Program-made: the position numbers and the translations under genes
Notes under the pieces: generated by a model
Told to the model about the DNA's origin: nothing
Seen by the model: the letters and a program-made list of their open reading frames with translations, nothing else
Databases searched by the model: none
Part shown: in pieces, positions 22,529 to 35,762 of the stretch
Layout: each line of letters starts with the position of its first letter
Position numbering within the stretch: position 1 is the first letter of the stretch
From: Eonycteris spelaea
Taxonomy: Eukaryota; Chordata; Mammalia; Chiroptera; Pteropodidae
Reading direction: 5' to 3'
Assembly (NCBI GenBank): GCA_003508835.1
Contig: PUFA01000143.1
Location: 2,292,501 to 2,356,500, forward strand
Length of the DNA stretch: 64,000 nt

Positions 22529-25062
22529 AGAAATGGATGCTGAGAGGAATCAGAAGAAAATTGGCATAGATGATAGAGACTTTGTTCATCCCTCTTGTGA
22601 CTAAATCAAAGTTGTGACAGAAACACGAAACAAAGAGCAAGGAAAGTCTCCTGTGATCTCAATGAACAGAAGAAGCACTATGGCTAGAGAGAGAAATAAC
22701 TAACCAATCTGCAACAATAGAAGGTAGGAGTGGGTGAAGATGTGAGGCTAGCCAGTCCCAAGCAGCTGAGTGGGACAGAGATTACGGCAAGCGGGAAGCA
22801 GCGCAGCAGCAGCAGCAGCAGCCGGCAGCTGCAGACAACTCTTAAAGGGGCTGGATCTACAGGAAAATTTTATACCATGATGGACCTACTTGCTCTGAGC
22901 ACCAGTGATGAGTTGCTCAATGAAGCACCAGGAACTTACAGGGGAAATTGAGTTGTTGCAGTCAGGGCCAGAGGCAAGGCTTTCTCCTGGGTAGAAGTGC
23001 TGGTAGTGTCCATCGTTCCTCTGTTGAGCCCTCCCTCCACAGTGTGCTGACGCATGTAGCCGTAGCGAGACATCTTCAAAGTGGATAACTGAGGTCCGCT
23101 CTGCCCAGAGGATTACCAGAAATTTTGTCTCCCCAACTCACAACCTCACCCAAGTTATAGCCAGGTGTGTCCTTGGTGAGACTGGTGTTCCTTGCTGAGC
23201 ACTGCCAAGACTCACACTGGTGACAGCAGGCCTAGGTTTCTGGTGTGTTTTCTTGATGCAAATATGAGCACATCATCTGTAGATTGCTTGCTGATTAACA
23301 GTAGCCATGGAGTGGCACAGGCTGGGGCTAAACTTGGCCTGCAGCTGAACTACTGTCAAGACTGTGCCACTGGACACCTACTACACGAAGTCGCACTAAT
23401 AAGAATGAGAGACTTAGGAGCTTTGCTTACTACACAGAACAGACAGAAATGCAGCCAAAATGGGAAGACAAGAAGCAAAAACCATATGAGAGACTAGAAC
23501 AGAGATCCAAGAGTAACAGGCTCAAGCAATCTAACAGATGTAGAATTCAAAACACTAGTTATAAAGATGCTCAATGAACTTATGGGAAGTGTAGATGAAC
23601 TCAGTGAGAATAACAAATAGATAAAAAACATAAAAAATGGAAATTATAAAAGGGAAGAAATCAGAAATAAAGAAACACATTATCTAGATTTAAAAAAAAG
23701 TATATTAGAGGGAACCAACAGAGTGCATAAGGAAGAGAATCAAATCACCAATATAGAGGATGAGAAAGCCAAAGACACTCAATCAGAGCAGCAAAGAAAA
23801 AGAAGCCAAGACTATGATAGTAATTTAAGGAAACTATGGGACACTATTAAATGTAAAAACATCTATATCATAGGGGTACTCCAAAGGAAAACAAGAAATT
23901 GAAGAGCTATTTGAAAAATAATCATGGAAAACTTCCCTAATCTGATAAAGGAAATAGACATACAAACCCAGAAAGCTCAGAAGACCCAAGAAAGAGGTCT
24001 TCAAAGAAACCAAGACACATTATAATTAAAATGCCAAAGGTTAAATACAAAGAGAGAATCTTAAAAGCAGCAAGAGAAGAGCAGTTAGTTAGCTACAAGG
24101 GAGCGCCCATAAGACCAGCAACTGATTTCTCAATAGAAACTATGCAGGACAGAAGGACTTGGCACAAAATATTTAATGTGATGAAAACCCAGGATCTACA
24201 ACCAAGAATATTTTATTCAGCAAAGCTATCATTGAAAGTCGAAGGACAGATAAAGAGCTTCCCAGACAAAAATAGGCTAAAAGAATTCATCAATATCAAG
24301 ACAATATTAAAGGAATAGTTGGAGGAACTTCTTTAAGGGAAAAAAAAAAGTATCAAAAAAACAGGAATAAAGAGTGGTAATAACTATATTCCTATCAACA
24401 AGTACCTCAAATGGAAAAGAATTAAGTTCTCCAACCAAAAGACAGAGTGGCTGAATGGATTAGCAAAACAAGACCCCTACTTATGCTGCCTGCAAGAGAC
24501 TCACTTCAGATGAAAAGACACACACAAACTAAAAGGAAGGTGATGGAAAAGATATTGCCTTGATGGACCTAGAGGGTATTTTGCTGAATGAAATGGATTG
24601 AATTAGAAAGAAATATCACATGATTTCACATACATATGGAATCAAAGAACATAAAAACAACAACAAAAATGGAAGCAAATTCATAAATACAGAGAATATT
24701 TTGATAGCTACTAGACGAGAGGCATGTTTGAGGGTGACAGCAAAAAAGGGCAGAGGATTAGGAAGTATAAATAAATAGTTACAAAATAGACATGGAGATA
24801 TATTGTAGCATGAGGAAATAGTTAATAATGTTGTGGTATATATGTAAGGGGGAAGAGGGTACTAGACTTAGAGGGTGAATACTTCATGAGTTATATAGAT
24901 CTCAAATCACTGTGCTGTACAACTGAAATTAATATATTATTGTATGCCAAATATAGATGAAAAAAACTTATTGAATTGTACAATGTAAATATGAGCAACT
25001 AATTGTCTATTATATTTCAATAAAGCTGGAATAAAGAAAAGAAAAAAAGAAATGGATGCTGA
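22529..25062 (+). mobile_element. ORF2-deleted 'half-L1' element with 15-bp target duplication (L1-h)
   Basis: A 2.5-kb sense element (22544-25047) is flanked by identical AGAAATGGATGCTGA at 22529-22543 and 25048-25062. It holds a 5'UTR (to about 23460) and ORF1 (about 23460-24318). The ORF1 C-terminal domain is open at 24031-24318, with KERILKAAREEQLVSYKGAP and LQPRIFYSAKLSLK. A spacer and a scrap of the ORF2 endonuclease N-terminus (PYLCCLQETHF, near 24475-24510) follow. At about 24540 it jumps to the last part of ORF2 ('atggacctagagggtatttt' region), then the 3'UTR and an A-rich tail. Nearly 3.5 kb of ORF2 is absent. This layout is known for HAL1-type half-L1s, which depend on a full L1 for mobilisation. 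Whether deletion came before or after insertion cannot be proved here. Confidence 0.85.
22803..22822 (+). repeat. Short (GCA)n trinucleotide run
   Basis: About six CAG/GCA units in the 5'UTR of L1-h, within the locally GC-richest part of that element. Confidence 0.85.
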
Positions 25063-25110
25063 ATTTTGTCACATGCTTTTTCTGCATCTACTGATATGTT
25101 CATGATTTTT

Positions 25111-28100
25111 TTTTTAATTCAAAGAATTTTATATTAGTTTCAAGTGTACAGTATTTTGGATAGACATTTGTGTAGTTTATAAAATGATCCCCCTAAGTTC
25201 TCCTTCTCTCCTCTGGTTTTCCACCTAGAAATATATTTATGCTAACTGAGTTCCTTATGCCATGCTCCCCATCCCCATGATCATTTACTAATTTGTTCTT
25301 TAACCCTTCACCTCACTCTCCCAGCCCGCAACCTCCTCTCCCTTCTGTCTATCACCAAATTTTCTCTATATTTGTGAGTTTGCTTTTGATTAGTTTATTC
25401 TTTTGGTTCCTTAGATTCGTATATGAGTGAAATCATATGGTATTTATTTGTCTGATTATTTCCCTCTGCATAATAACCTCTACACCCATCTATGCACTGC
25501 AAACAGTACGATTTCATTTTTTTTTTAATGACTAAGTAACATTCCATTGTATATATGAACCATAACTTCTTTATCCAGTCATTCGTTGATAGGCACTTAT
25601 GTTGCTTCCATGTCTTGGCTATTTGTAAATGTGCTGCCATGAACATTAGGGTGCATTGATCTTAATGAATTATCATTTTAGTTTTCTTTAGATAAATACC
25701 TAGAAGTATAATCACTGAGTCAAAAGGTATATTCATTTTTAATTTGTTGAGAACCCTCCAGACTGTTTTCCATAGAGGCAGTACCAATTTTCAATCCCTA
25801 CAACAACGTATGAAAGGCACATTTTCTCCACATCCTCATCTACATTTGTTATTTGTTTTATTATGATAGATAACCATTCTAACATGTGTCAGGTGACATT
25901 TCATTGTGAATTTAATTGCTTTACCTTCATGATTAGTAACCTTGAGCATTTTTTCATATGTCTGTTGGCCATCTGTATTTCTCTTGGAGAAGTATCTATT
26001 TAGATGTTCTGACCATTTTAAATTAGATTGTTTATTGTTTGTTGTTGAGGTGTATGAGTTCTATATATATTTTGGGATATTAACCTCTTATTAGATGCAT
26101 TATTAGTGAATATCTTCTCCCAATTAGTTGGTTGTCCATTTTGTTTTGTTGGTGGTCTCCTTTGTTGTACAAAAACTTTTTTTTGATGTAATCCCATTTG
26201 TTTACTCATTCCCTTTGCTTCCTTTGCTCGAGGATATATATATCCAAAAGAAATTACTGTTAACAACATCAGAGAGTTTACTACCTATGAATTCTTTTAT
26301 CAGTTTTATGGCTTTGGATCTTACATTTAAGTCTTTAATCCATTTTAAGTCTTTTCTTGTATATGGAATCACAAGGTGGTCCAGCTACTTTTTTTTTTTT
26401 TTTTTTGCTTATAGCTGTCCAATTTTCCCAAACACCATTTATTGAAGAGACTGTGTTTACCCCATTGTATATTCTTACCTGCTTTGTCACATATTAAGTG
26501 AGCATATAAACTTGTATTTATTTCTGTGCTCTCTATTCTGTTCCATTATTCAATGTATCTGTTTTGGTGCCAGTACCATGCATTTTTGATTACTGTAGAT
26601 TTGTAGTATGGTTTGATATCAGTATGTGATACTTCCAACTTTGTTCTTCTTCCTCAAGATTGCTGTGGCTATTCGGGGTCTTTTATGATTCCATATAAAT
26701 TTTTTAAGATTATTTGTTCTAGTTCTGTGAAAAATGCATTGGTATTTTAATAGGATTGAAATTGAACCTATAAATTACTTTGAGTAGTATGGCCTTTTAA
26801 TGATGTTGATTCTTCCTACCCATGGTATATGCTTCCATTTATTTGTATCTTCTTCAATTTTTTTTTCAATGACATAATTTTCTGAGAACAGACCTTTTAA
26901 CTCCTTCATTAATCTGTTTCTCAGGTATTTTATAGTTTTCAATGCAATTGTAAATAAGATTGTTCTCTTAACTTCTCTTTCCGAAATTCATCATTGGTGT
27001 AAAAAATGCCACTAACTGCTGAATATTTATTTGTAAACTGCTGATTTACTGAATCATTGATCAGTTCTAACAGTTTTTTGGTAGGACCTTTAGAGTTCTT
27101 TATATATAGTACCATGTCATTGGAAAATAATGAGAGTTTTACTTCTTTCTTTCCAACTTGGATACCTTTTATTTCCCTTTCTTATATTATTGCTGTGGCT
27201 AAGACTTCCAATACAATGATGAAGAGAGTAGTGAAAGTGGGCATCCTTGTTTATTCCTGATCTTAAGGAAAATGCTTTAAGCCTTTCCTTACCGAGTACG
27301 ATGTTCGCTGTAAGTTTGTCATATATGGCCTTTATTATTTTGAGGTGTGTTTCTTCTAGTTCCACCTTACTGAGAATTTTTATCATAAATGGACGCTGGA
27401 TTTTTTCAAACACTTTTTCTGCATCTATTAATATGATCATATGGTTTCATCCTTTAATTTGTTACTGTGGTGTATCACATGGATTGGTTTGTGGATATTG
27501 TACTAACTTTGCATCCTAGTAATAAATCTAACTCGATCATGGTATGATATTTTTAATGTATTGCTGAATTTGGTTTGCTAATATTTTGTCAAGGATTTTT
27601 GTATCAACATTCATAAGTTTTCTCTCTTTTTTGTATTGTTTTTGTCTATTTTTGAAATCAAGTAATGTTGGCCTCATACAAGGAGTTAGGAAGACTTCCT
27701 TCTTCTTGAATTTTTTGAAACAGTTTGACAAGAATAGGTTTTAATTTTTCTTTGAATAATTGGTAAAATTATCCTATGAAGCCATCTGGTCCAGGACTTC
27801 TGTTTTGGGGGAGGGTTTTGATTACTAATTCTATTTTATTGGTGGTAATCAGTCAGTTTAAATTTTCTGTTTCTTCTTGACTCAGTCTCGAGAGATTATA
27901 TGTTGCTAGGAATCTGTCCATTTCTTCCATATTGTCTAATTTGTTGGCATATAATTGCTTGTAGTATTTTCTTATGATCCTTTGTAATTCTGTGGAGTCT
28001 GTAGTTATTTCTCCGCTTTCATATCTGATTTTATTTTTTTTTAGTCCTCTCTCTTTTTGCCTTGATGAGTCTGGCTAAGGGTCTGTCAATTTTGTTTATC

Positions 28101-31100
28101 CTTTCAAAGAACCAACTGTTGGTTTCATTAATCTTTGGTATTGTTTTTCTAGACTCTATTTTTATTTATTTCTGCTCTGATTTTTATTAATCTTTCCTTC
28201 TATTCACTTTGGGCTTTGTTTGCTGTTCTTTTTCTAGATCTTTTAAGTGTTAGATTGTTCACTTGAACTTTTTCTTTTTTCTTGAGGCAAGCCTGTATTG
28301 CTATGAATTTCCCTCTTAGTACTGCTTTCACTGTGTCCCATAGATTTTGAGTTGTTGTGTTTTCATTTTCATTTGTCTCTAGGTATCTTTTGATTTTATT
28401 CCTTGTTTTCAGTAATAACCCATTCATTGTTTAGTAGCATGTTATTTAGCCTTGATGTGTTTGTGTATTTTCGTTTTTTTCTTGTAGTTGATTTCTAGCT
28501 TCATACCATTGTGATCAGAGAAGATGATTGAGAGTATTTCAATCTTCTTAAATTTATTGATGCATGATTGGTGTCCTAATGTGTGGTCTATCTTGTGAAA
28601 TGTTCCATGTTCACTTGTGAAAATGTATATTTTGCTGCATTGGGGTAAAATACTGTGAAAATATCTATTAAATCCATCTGGTCTAGTGTGTCTTTTAGGC
28701 CCATTGTCCCTTGTTGATTCTTTGCCTGGAAGATCTATCCATTGGTGTCAATAGAATGTTAAAGTCTCCTACTATGAATGCATTACTATTGATCTCTCCT
28801 TTTATGTTGGTCAATAATTACTTTAAGTATGTAGGTGCTCCTATGTTGGTGTGTATATGTTTACCAGGGTTATGTCCTCTTGATTTATTGATCCCTGTAT
28901 TATTATGTAATGCCACCTTTTTAAAAAAATCTCTTATTATAGCCTTTGTTTTAAAGTCTATTTTATCTGATATAAGTGTCACTACTCCGGCTTCCTTTTT
29001 TTTTTTTTTTTTTCCATTTGCACGAAATATATTTTTCCATCCCTTTACTTTCAGTTTGTGAGTGTCCTTTGATCTGAAGTTAGTCTCTTGTAGACAGCAT
29101 ATGAACAGGTCTGTTCTCTTAACCATTCGGCTATCCTATACCTTTTGATTAAAGCATTAATCCATCTACATTTAAAGTGATTACTGGTATATAGATAGTT
29201 ATTATTATTCATATTTTATTATTTCTATTTTCTTTTTTACCCTTCTCTTTTTTATAGAATTCCCTTTAATACATCTTATAATACTGGCTTGTTGGTGATG
29301 GATTCCTAAGACTTTTCCTGCCTGGAAATCTCTTTATCTCACCTTCCATTTCATCAAAAGCCTTGCCAGAGTAGAGTATGTGTGGTTGTAGATTCTTGTT
29401 TTTCATAACTTTGAATATTTCTTGCCAGTGCCTTCTGGCTTGCAAAGTTTCCTTTGAAAAATCAGCAGACATTCTTGCAAGCGGTACCCTTGCAAGTAAC
29501 TAGCTGCCTTTCTCTTGCTGCTTTTAAGATTCTCTTTTTCTTTGACCTTTGACATTTTAATTATGATGTATCTTGGTGAGGATCTGTTTGAATTCCTCTT
29601 GTTTGGGACACTTTGTGCTTCTCGAACTTGTATGTCTAATTTCTTTGCCAGATTAGAGAAGTTTTCTGTCATTATTTCCTCAGATAGATTCTCAATCCCT
29701 TGCTCTCTATTTTCTCCTTAAGGTACTCCTATGATATTATTATGCTTCATGTTGTCCCAGAGGTCTCTCATACTATCTTCATTTTATTTTAATTCTTTTT
29801 TCTTTTTGTTGTTCTTATTGGATAGGTTCTGCTACCTTGTCTTTCAGTTCGCTGATTTGATCTTCTGCATCATCCAATCTACTGTTGAATCTGTCTAGCA
29901 TATTTAATTTCAGTTATTGTATTCTTCACTTGTTTGGTCTTTTTTTATGATTTCCATGTCCTTTTTTATGCTTACTATCTCTCTGCTGAGGTTCTCATTG
30001 TTTCATCAATTCTCTCCGTGAGTTCATTGAGCATCCTTATAAACATTATTTTGAACTCTGTCTCTGGTAGGTTGCTTGCTTCCATTTCATTTAGCTTATT
30101 TTCTGGAATTTTCTCCTGTTGTTTCATCTGTGGCATTTTCTTTGTTTTCTCATTTCATTAGCCTTTCTGTGTTCATTTCTATGTGTCAGGAATATTTGTT
30201 CCATCTCTCAGCCTTGGCCAGATGGCCTAATGTGGAAGGTGTCCTGTGTGGTTCAGTGCACACCTCTCCCTGATCCCCTATGCTGATAGCTGCTCTGGAT
30301 GTGATTTTTATGTGGGTTTTGTGTGATATTCTGTTTTCACTAAAACTTTATTTTTTAGTAGATCAGTGGATAGGATTTAACGCTCAGGCTAATTCTGGGA
30401 ATGGCTGTACCCCACAGTAAGAATTCCTGTGTGGGGGCTGACCCGACTCAGTGGAATTGCCCTAGCAGCTTGTGTACTTGTTGCCAACCACCCTTTTGTG
30501 TGTGTCACTAACGGACTAGTCATGAGTTGCTCTGTTGTGGTCTGCTGTCAGCCTCCAGATGCACTGGTTTTCATTTGGTCCCTTGGACAGGGCCCTCCAG
30601 TAGGCCAAAATCAACCACTGCTTGAGTTGCTCAGGGCTAACCAGTGGGAACTACAAAGCAATCCACAGTTAGTTGTTCCCTATGGCTAGATTTATAGGTA
30701 AGTGGAAGAGACAACACTAGGCAGCTGTTTGGTTATCTCCTGTCCCTGACCTAGGGAAGTTTATTAGAGGCACCAGTGCTCCTCCAGGCCTGACACTGCC
30801 TGTCAGTTGCTTTAAGTCTCTGAAACTGGATGAGCCTTGGGGGGATATGCATGTTGGTGGTGCAGCGACCCCCAGAGTCTCCTTTGTCTATTGAGTGAGT
30901 TTCCCCTTGTCACTGCATTGTTAGTTTACATGCCAGCACTGTCTCTGTAGCTCTCTGACCAACCATAGGATGGTCAGCTGCTGCCCACCTCAGGCCTGAA
31001 TGTGCAGCAGGCCAGTTTTGGTATTGGAGGGCCAGGAGCTCAGGGAGCCAAGGCCCTTCAGGCCAATAGCCTCAGTTTTTCTGCAATTTCTGTGTCTGCA

Positions 31101-32640
31101 TGTCCCACAGTAGTCACAGATCACATGGAGACACAGCTGCTGTCTAGGGCAGTCCTACAGCCCCCTGTGATCTCCTCAAGAAATACTTGGCTCATATAGT
31201 CAGCAGTGGTTTGCCCACAACTGTTTTCCCTGAAATGCACTCACTGCACTAGCCAAGGTTCTGTTGCTGAGCAGAATGTGCAACCCAAGAGTCCAAAGGG
31301 CATGGGAGGCTGCCTGTCAATGAGCTGAAGGCATTTTGTGCTTGAGTGAAGCAGGATCTCAAGGACACAAGAGCTGTCAGAGCCAATACAGCCTAAGTTT
31401 TGCTGCAACTTCTGTGCCCGTGTTTCTTCTGTAGTCACAGATCACAGCAAGACCAGCTGCCATCTGGGGTGGCCCGCAGACCCCTTCGATCCCTGGTCAC
31501 AATACTCCAACTCTTGCAGGCAGCTGAGGTCCTGCCTGCAACTGATTCCACACCCCACCCAGCAGTGCCTGCCTGTGCTAACCAAAGTTTGTTGCCTGTG
31601 TGGATTAGGAGACCCTGGGGATAAGAGCCTGGCTGTGGTGGTTCACTGTCAATGTCAATGGGCCACCTGGGGCAATTTGTGGGTTGAGTCGGGCAGGTCT
31701 CAGGGAAACAATGGCAATCAGATCAATACAACCTCAGTCTTGCTGAAACTTCAGTAATCATTCTCAGGTTTCTGCAGAACTCCAAAATCACAGCAAGATC
31801 AGCTGCTGACTGGGACTGGCCCACAGGTCCCCGAGATCCCCCAAGTTCCTGTTGGCAGCAATGATCTGCCAAAACTCTCTCAGAAATGCTTGCTCACAGC
31901 TCTGGTTGCCAGCTGGGAATGTTTGGCCCTGAATCTGAGCAGGGTGTGGCAGCCATCCAGCACAAAAAGCCCTGAGCAATCTGAAGGGGGGGGGCGGGAT
32001 GATCTCCTCAAACCAAGGCTTCCTCATGAGGGTGAGGTCTGCACAGTCAAGCTGGAGCAGTCTGAAGATTGCCAAATAAGAAGGCTGGACTAAGGCACAA
32101 TGGTGGCTGTTCTTTCAGCACTGTTTGGCACAGGTAATGCAGATTTCTCAGTATAAATTCTCCAGGAGTGTCTGACCCACCACCGGTTGAGGGTGAGTGT
32201 CTGCAAGTCAGAAAGCCTATGTGTGGGCCCTTCAAAAGGGTGTCTATGGTTTCAGTTTCCTTCCATCTCACCCAGACGGCTGGAATCTCCTCTGGTTTTT
32301 AGAGTTGCAGTTATTGGAAGTATACCTTCCCTGGGCTGGGACCCTGGGCTGGGGAACCCCCAGATGATGCCAGGACCCCCCTCCTTCAGGGGAGCCCCTG
32401 CAGCCTCGTTCTTCTCCCCAGTGATTTTCCACCACCCGCAGATGCACTTCTAGCCCCGTTTGCGATTTTTCTTCTTTTAACGACTTCAGTGTGACTCCTT
32501 TACATTACCAGATGTAAGTGTTATGATCAGCTGGACTTCAAGTGATTCTCCACATTGATTATTTTAAATTTGGTTGTAATTTCAATGTGAACTTGGGAGG
32601 AGGTGACTCCTGCTTTTACTAGTCTGCTGTCTTCCAGAAT
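25111..32640 (-). mobile_element. Long antisense LINE-1 with an extended 5'UTR (L1-i)
   Basis: The 3' end starts after a T10 run at about 25110. Order on the minus strand: 3'UTR (25111 to about 25390), ORF2 (about 25395-29126), ORF1 (about 29266-30165) and a 5'UTR of nearly 2.5 kb (about 30170-32640) that is markedly more GC-rich than the rest. ORF2 shows the endonuclease start (CCLQETNFRSKDTHKLKVKG, near 29060-29100), the palm segment [14 protein letters not shown] (27390-27440) and the C-terminal KYHMISLIYESKE (near 25405-25440). ORF1 shows RRM and C-terminal segments (29266-29672; ILYSGKAF). Stops and frameshifts break both frames, and a T20 run at 28994-29013 lies inside ORF2. No target duplication was found; the 5' end meets a (TG)n tract. 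Confidence 0.88.
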
Positions 32641-32651
32641 AGGACTAAATT

Positions 32652-32656
<5 letters not shown>

Positions 32657-32697
<41 letters not shown>

Positions 32698-32714
32698 TGT
32701 GTGTGTGTGTGTGT
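32657..32714 (+). repeat. (TG)n microsatellite
   Basis: About 29 TG units with one GG slip near 32690. It lies immediately outside the 5' end of L1-i. The His/Thr-rich frames on the minus strand here are artefacts of the repeat. Confidence 0.97.
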
Positions 32715-35604
32715 AAATCCTGGTTATCAACCTTAAGGTAAGAATGGATAATAGAGGTTATTTTGAAAAAAAAAAAAAAAAGCATCATCATCTGAGTCAT
32801 TTGTGTCTGGTAAGGCCTTTGTAGAATGTCCTCTACCAAGGGAAAAACTTTTCTTTTTACCTAGGGAAATCTAGGATTTTGAGATTTTAAGGTTCATCAA
32901 CCCAAATGTCCTCAATTTAGGTCTCAAGGTTCTACTCTTTTCCTATCACGATACTGGTTTTGATGTAGTGAACATGCTATGGCTATACATTCAATCGTTT
33001 TTTTGCAGCTTGCAATTAGACTTAGTGATGGATTTTTAGCAAAATTATTTCTGACGCTGCAGAAGATATTTTCTTAAATATTGGCATACAGTCACTCTGG
33101 CTTTCAAAGAGTACCTTCATTTCACCTGAGCATGGTATTTTCCTTTTCAAGTCTTCAAAAGTAGTTAACAAAATCAGCCAACTCCAAAATATTTTTTTTT
33201 AAGTACTGTAGCTCCTGTATGTGCAAGTGACCTACCTATTGAATAACTTAACACTCACCAACTCATCTCAATCCATGTCAGTGAGAGTCTTGGTACTTGA
33301 AACACTAAATATTCTATTTCCAGCATACCACCTACTACTAAATGTTCTTTATAATGAATGATCTAGTCCCCAATCCCATGATGAGAAATGCTTTCAGGAC
33401 CACTCCTGGTACCAATAGAATTAGCCTAGTTTCCCACTGAAAATACCAAAATGAAAGCTTTTTATGTCATACATCTTTGAGTGCCTTATGAAAAACTACA
33501 TATATAACTGTTGAATTGAGAAAAGGAAGTGCCAACAACAGGTACATGATTGTACATAAAGTTTCTGCTAGGACGGCAACCATATAATATGCATTGACAC
33601 TTAATCTGTCTTGAAATCAACATGCTGCTGCTCTGGCTAATGGATTTGCATAGGAGGAGTTAGAATGGAGTTTTCAGCCAGAATATGATCAAGTGACAGA
33701 GATCTTATAAGGTTCTCTATATCCAAGTTTAGCTGTTAGAATTGGAAACTGAAGACTGATTCTGATATGTGATCACTTGTAATATGGACATAGAAGTAAA
33801 GTCGCAGAATTTTTTCGGCTTTCTAACATCACAGTAAAATGATCAATTTTTGGACCCTTTATCCTTTCTGATTCAGCATTGGTTATACTTCCTCACATTA
33901 TATGACTAATAATGAACTCATTACAACAAAATAATAAAGCATGAGGCAAAACTCTATTTTATTGGAACTTTTTAATATATGGTCTTTATACTGTGTGTAT
34001 ATATACATATATATATGTATCCATATGAATATGTCTATATCTACTATATATATATGCATATGAATGCCTTTAATTTATTCAATGGGTATAATATACTAGC
34101 TAGGAACAAAAGCTCGCTGCTCATCCCATTAGTTTTTCCAAAAGAGTAATATTCTACAACTCACAAAGTATTAAACACTTTTATTTCCTGAACATTTTAT
34201 CTATTGTCATATTCTTCCTTGAAAAACTTAAAGTTGGTCTAATATTCTACATGAGAAATAATAGTGATTCCACTGCTGTCTTTTAAAAACTAACAGTTAA
34301 TATTTTATCGAGATATTTATGAGAAATAACATTAAACTTGTTCGCATTTCTATTGACAAAAAAAGACTTTAGGTTTAGTTGTGTGAATTCAGTATAGATG
34401 TCCATTTCTTAATTCTTAGGACTTACATTATAGATTTCTGCAGGAAAGTAGGATTAATAAAGATGATCTCTTCATTTACGACTTATTAAAACCAAATAGG
34501 TGAAAAGAGAATTATATTTAACTGTATGTTTTTACTTCTATCTTAATGATTTGAAATCATTTTTGGATAAACTGAAATTATGTCCTCCAGTAAGATTTTT
34601 TCTTGTTCTATAATATAGTTCACTTGACATGAATTAGAAATAGTCTCAGCATGCTCCTACTATTTAATTACTATCAGAATGATTGACTTCAGCTAAAGTA
34701 TTCCAAGACGCAAATCAACATTTTAGCAGATATCCTCCTACATTTAATTGGCTTATGTCAAATAATTCTAAATTTCAGGTCAGCCCATGTTGTTATTTAA
34801 AAGTTTTGTTTACAATTAATTTCTACCAGAGGGTTACCACCTGATTATATCGCTTAAAATATTTCATGGACATATAATTGATTTTCTCTTTGGCTAGAGT
34901 GTTCAAGTAGTGATAACTAGTTTGCACATTTTCCAGGTAAAATTATCACAAATATACTCCAAAATATAAAAATTTGGGGTCTCAGTAATCCATTCTTTTT
35001 CAGATTTTTAAGGAAACCCAGAACTTCTCTAAGGGAAAACCTTGACATTTTTTTGGGGGGGTGGGGGATATGATACTATTTTGGTGCATCTTATTCTTGT
35101 ATTTATTTACACAAAAATATTTATTTAAATCCTTAATTAAAATGATTGCTTATTAGGACAAATGAATCTGATGTTAGTTGAAATTAGACAACTTGATTTC
35201 AGATTTTTGCCATAAAATATAATCTCAGACTATCTTATATTTTCTCATTAAAAAAATCATAAAATAAGGTTAACGGATAACTCTGAATTTATAATGTTGA
35301 TAGTGATTATCTCTGGATTCTAGGATTACAAATTGTAATTTTTACTTGCAAGGTTCTTTTGTGCTAGCTTATTCTCCAGTTCTCTTTTCTACTTAAGGTC
35401 CATCCCTTACTTAATCCCCTCATATTCACTAATAAAAGGGCCTTGATTTTCTTTGCTCCTGCTGTCTGGTACCATATGCTTATGTATGTGACTTGGAACT
35501 TGCACATTTGAAGTAGGAATTTAAATCTAGAATAAGAGATCTAATGTCAAAGGGACTGTTGGGATTCATTCCATAACTTATAGCACTGGTGGCTGCTACT
35601 TTTC
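32715..35604. other. Unique AT-rich intergenic DNA
   Basis: No gene or repeat family recognised. It holds an A17 run (32766-32782), an AT-rich TATA run (33994-34056) and a G-rich spot ('ggggggggtggggg', 35055-35069). Confidence 0.4.
33994..34056. repeat. AT-rich (TA/CATA)n low-complexity tract
   Basis: Alternating TA, TACATA and CTATATA units over about 60 bases. Confidence 0.8.
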
Positions 35605-35762
35605 TGCTTAAAGTCTGTGGACCAGGAGCATCAGCATTACCTGAAAGCTTGTCAGAAATGCAGACTCTGGCCCACACCAGCCCTACTAAAGTAGAATCTG
35701 GGGTTGAACAAGATCCCTAGGTAATTCGATGAACATTAAATTTGAGAAGCCTACCTTACTGA
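35605..35762 (-). mobile_element. MER5A hAT-Charlie relic
   Basis: On the plus strand the reverse complement of MER5A is visible: 'aaagtctgtggaccaggagc', 'atcagcattacctgaaagct', 'tgtcagaaatgcagactct', 'cctactaaagtagaatctgg', 'caagatccctaggtaattcg' and 'acattaaatttgagaagc'. MER5A is a short non-autonomous DNA transposon shared by placental mammals. Confidence 0.87.

Larger units (their letters stand above)
22397..25110 (-). mobile_element. Internal ORF2 fragment of an antisense L1, split by a later insertion (L1-g)
   Basis: Antisense ORF2 sequence (22397-22528: 'ccttgtcttgttgctgatct', 'gggtttgtcatatctgacct') resumes at 25063 ('attttgtcacatgctttttc', 'tgcatctactgatatgttca') and ends near 25110 where another antisense L1 starts. 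The two parts join in phase once the inserted element and one copy of its duplication are removed. Neither the 5' nor the 3' end of the original L1 is present. Confidence 0.85.

Noticed and set aside
32527..32839. Two minus-strand frames rich in Thr-His repeats
   Set aside because: They are products of the (TG)n tract read in two frames.
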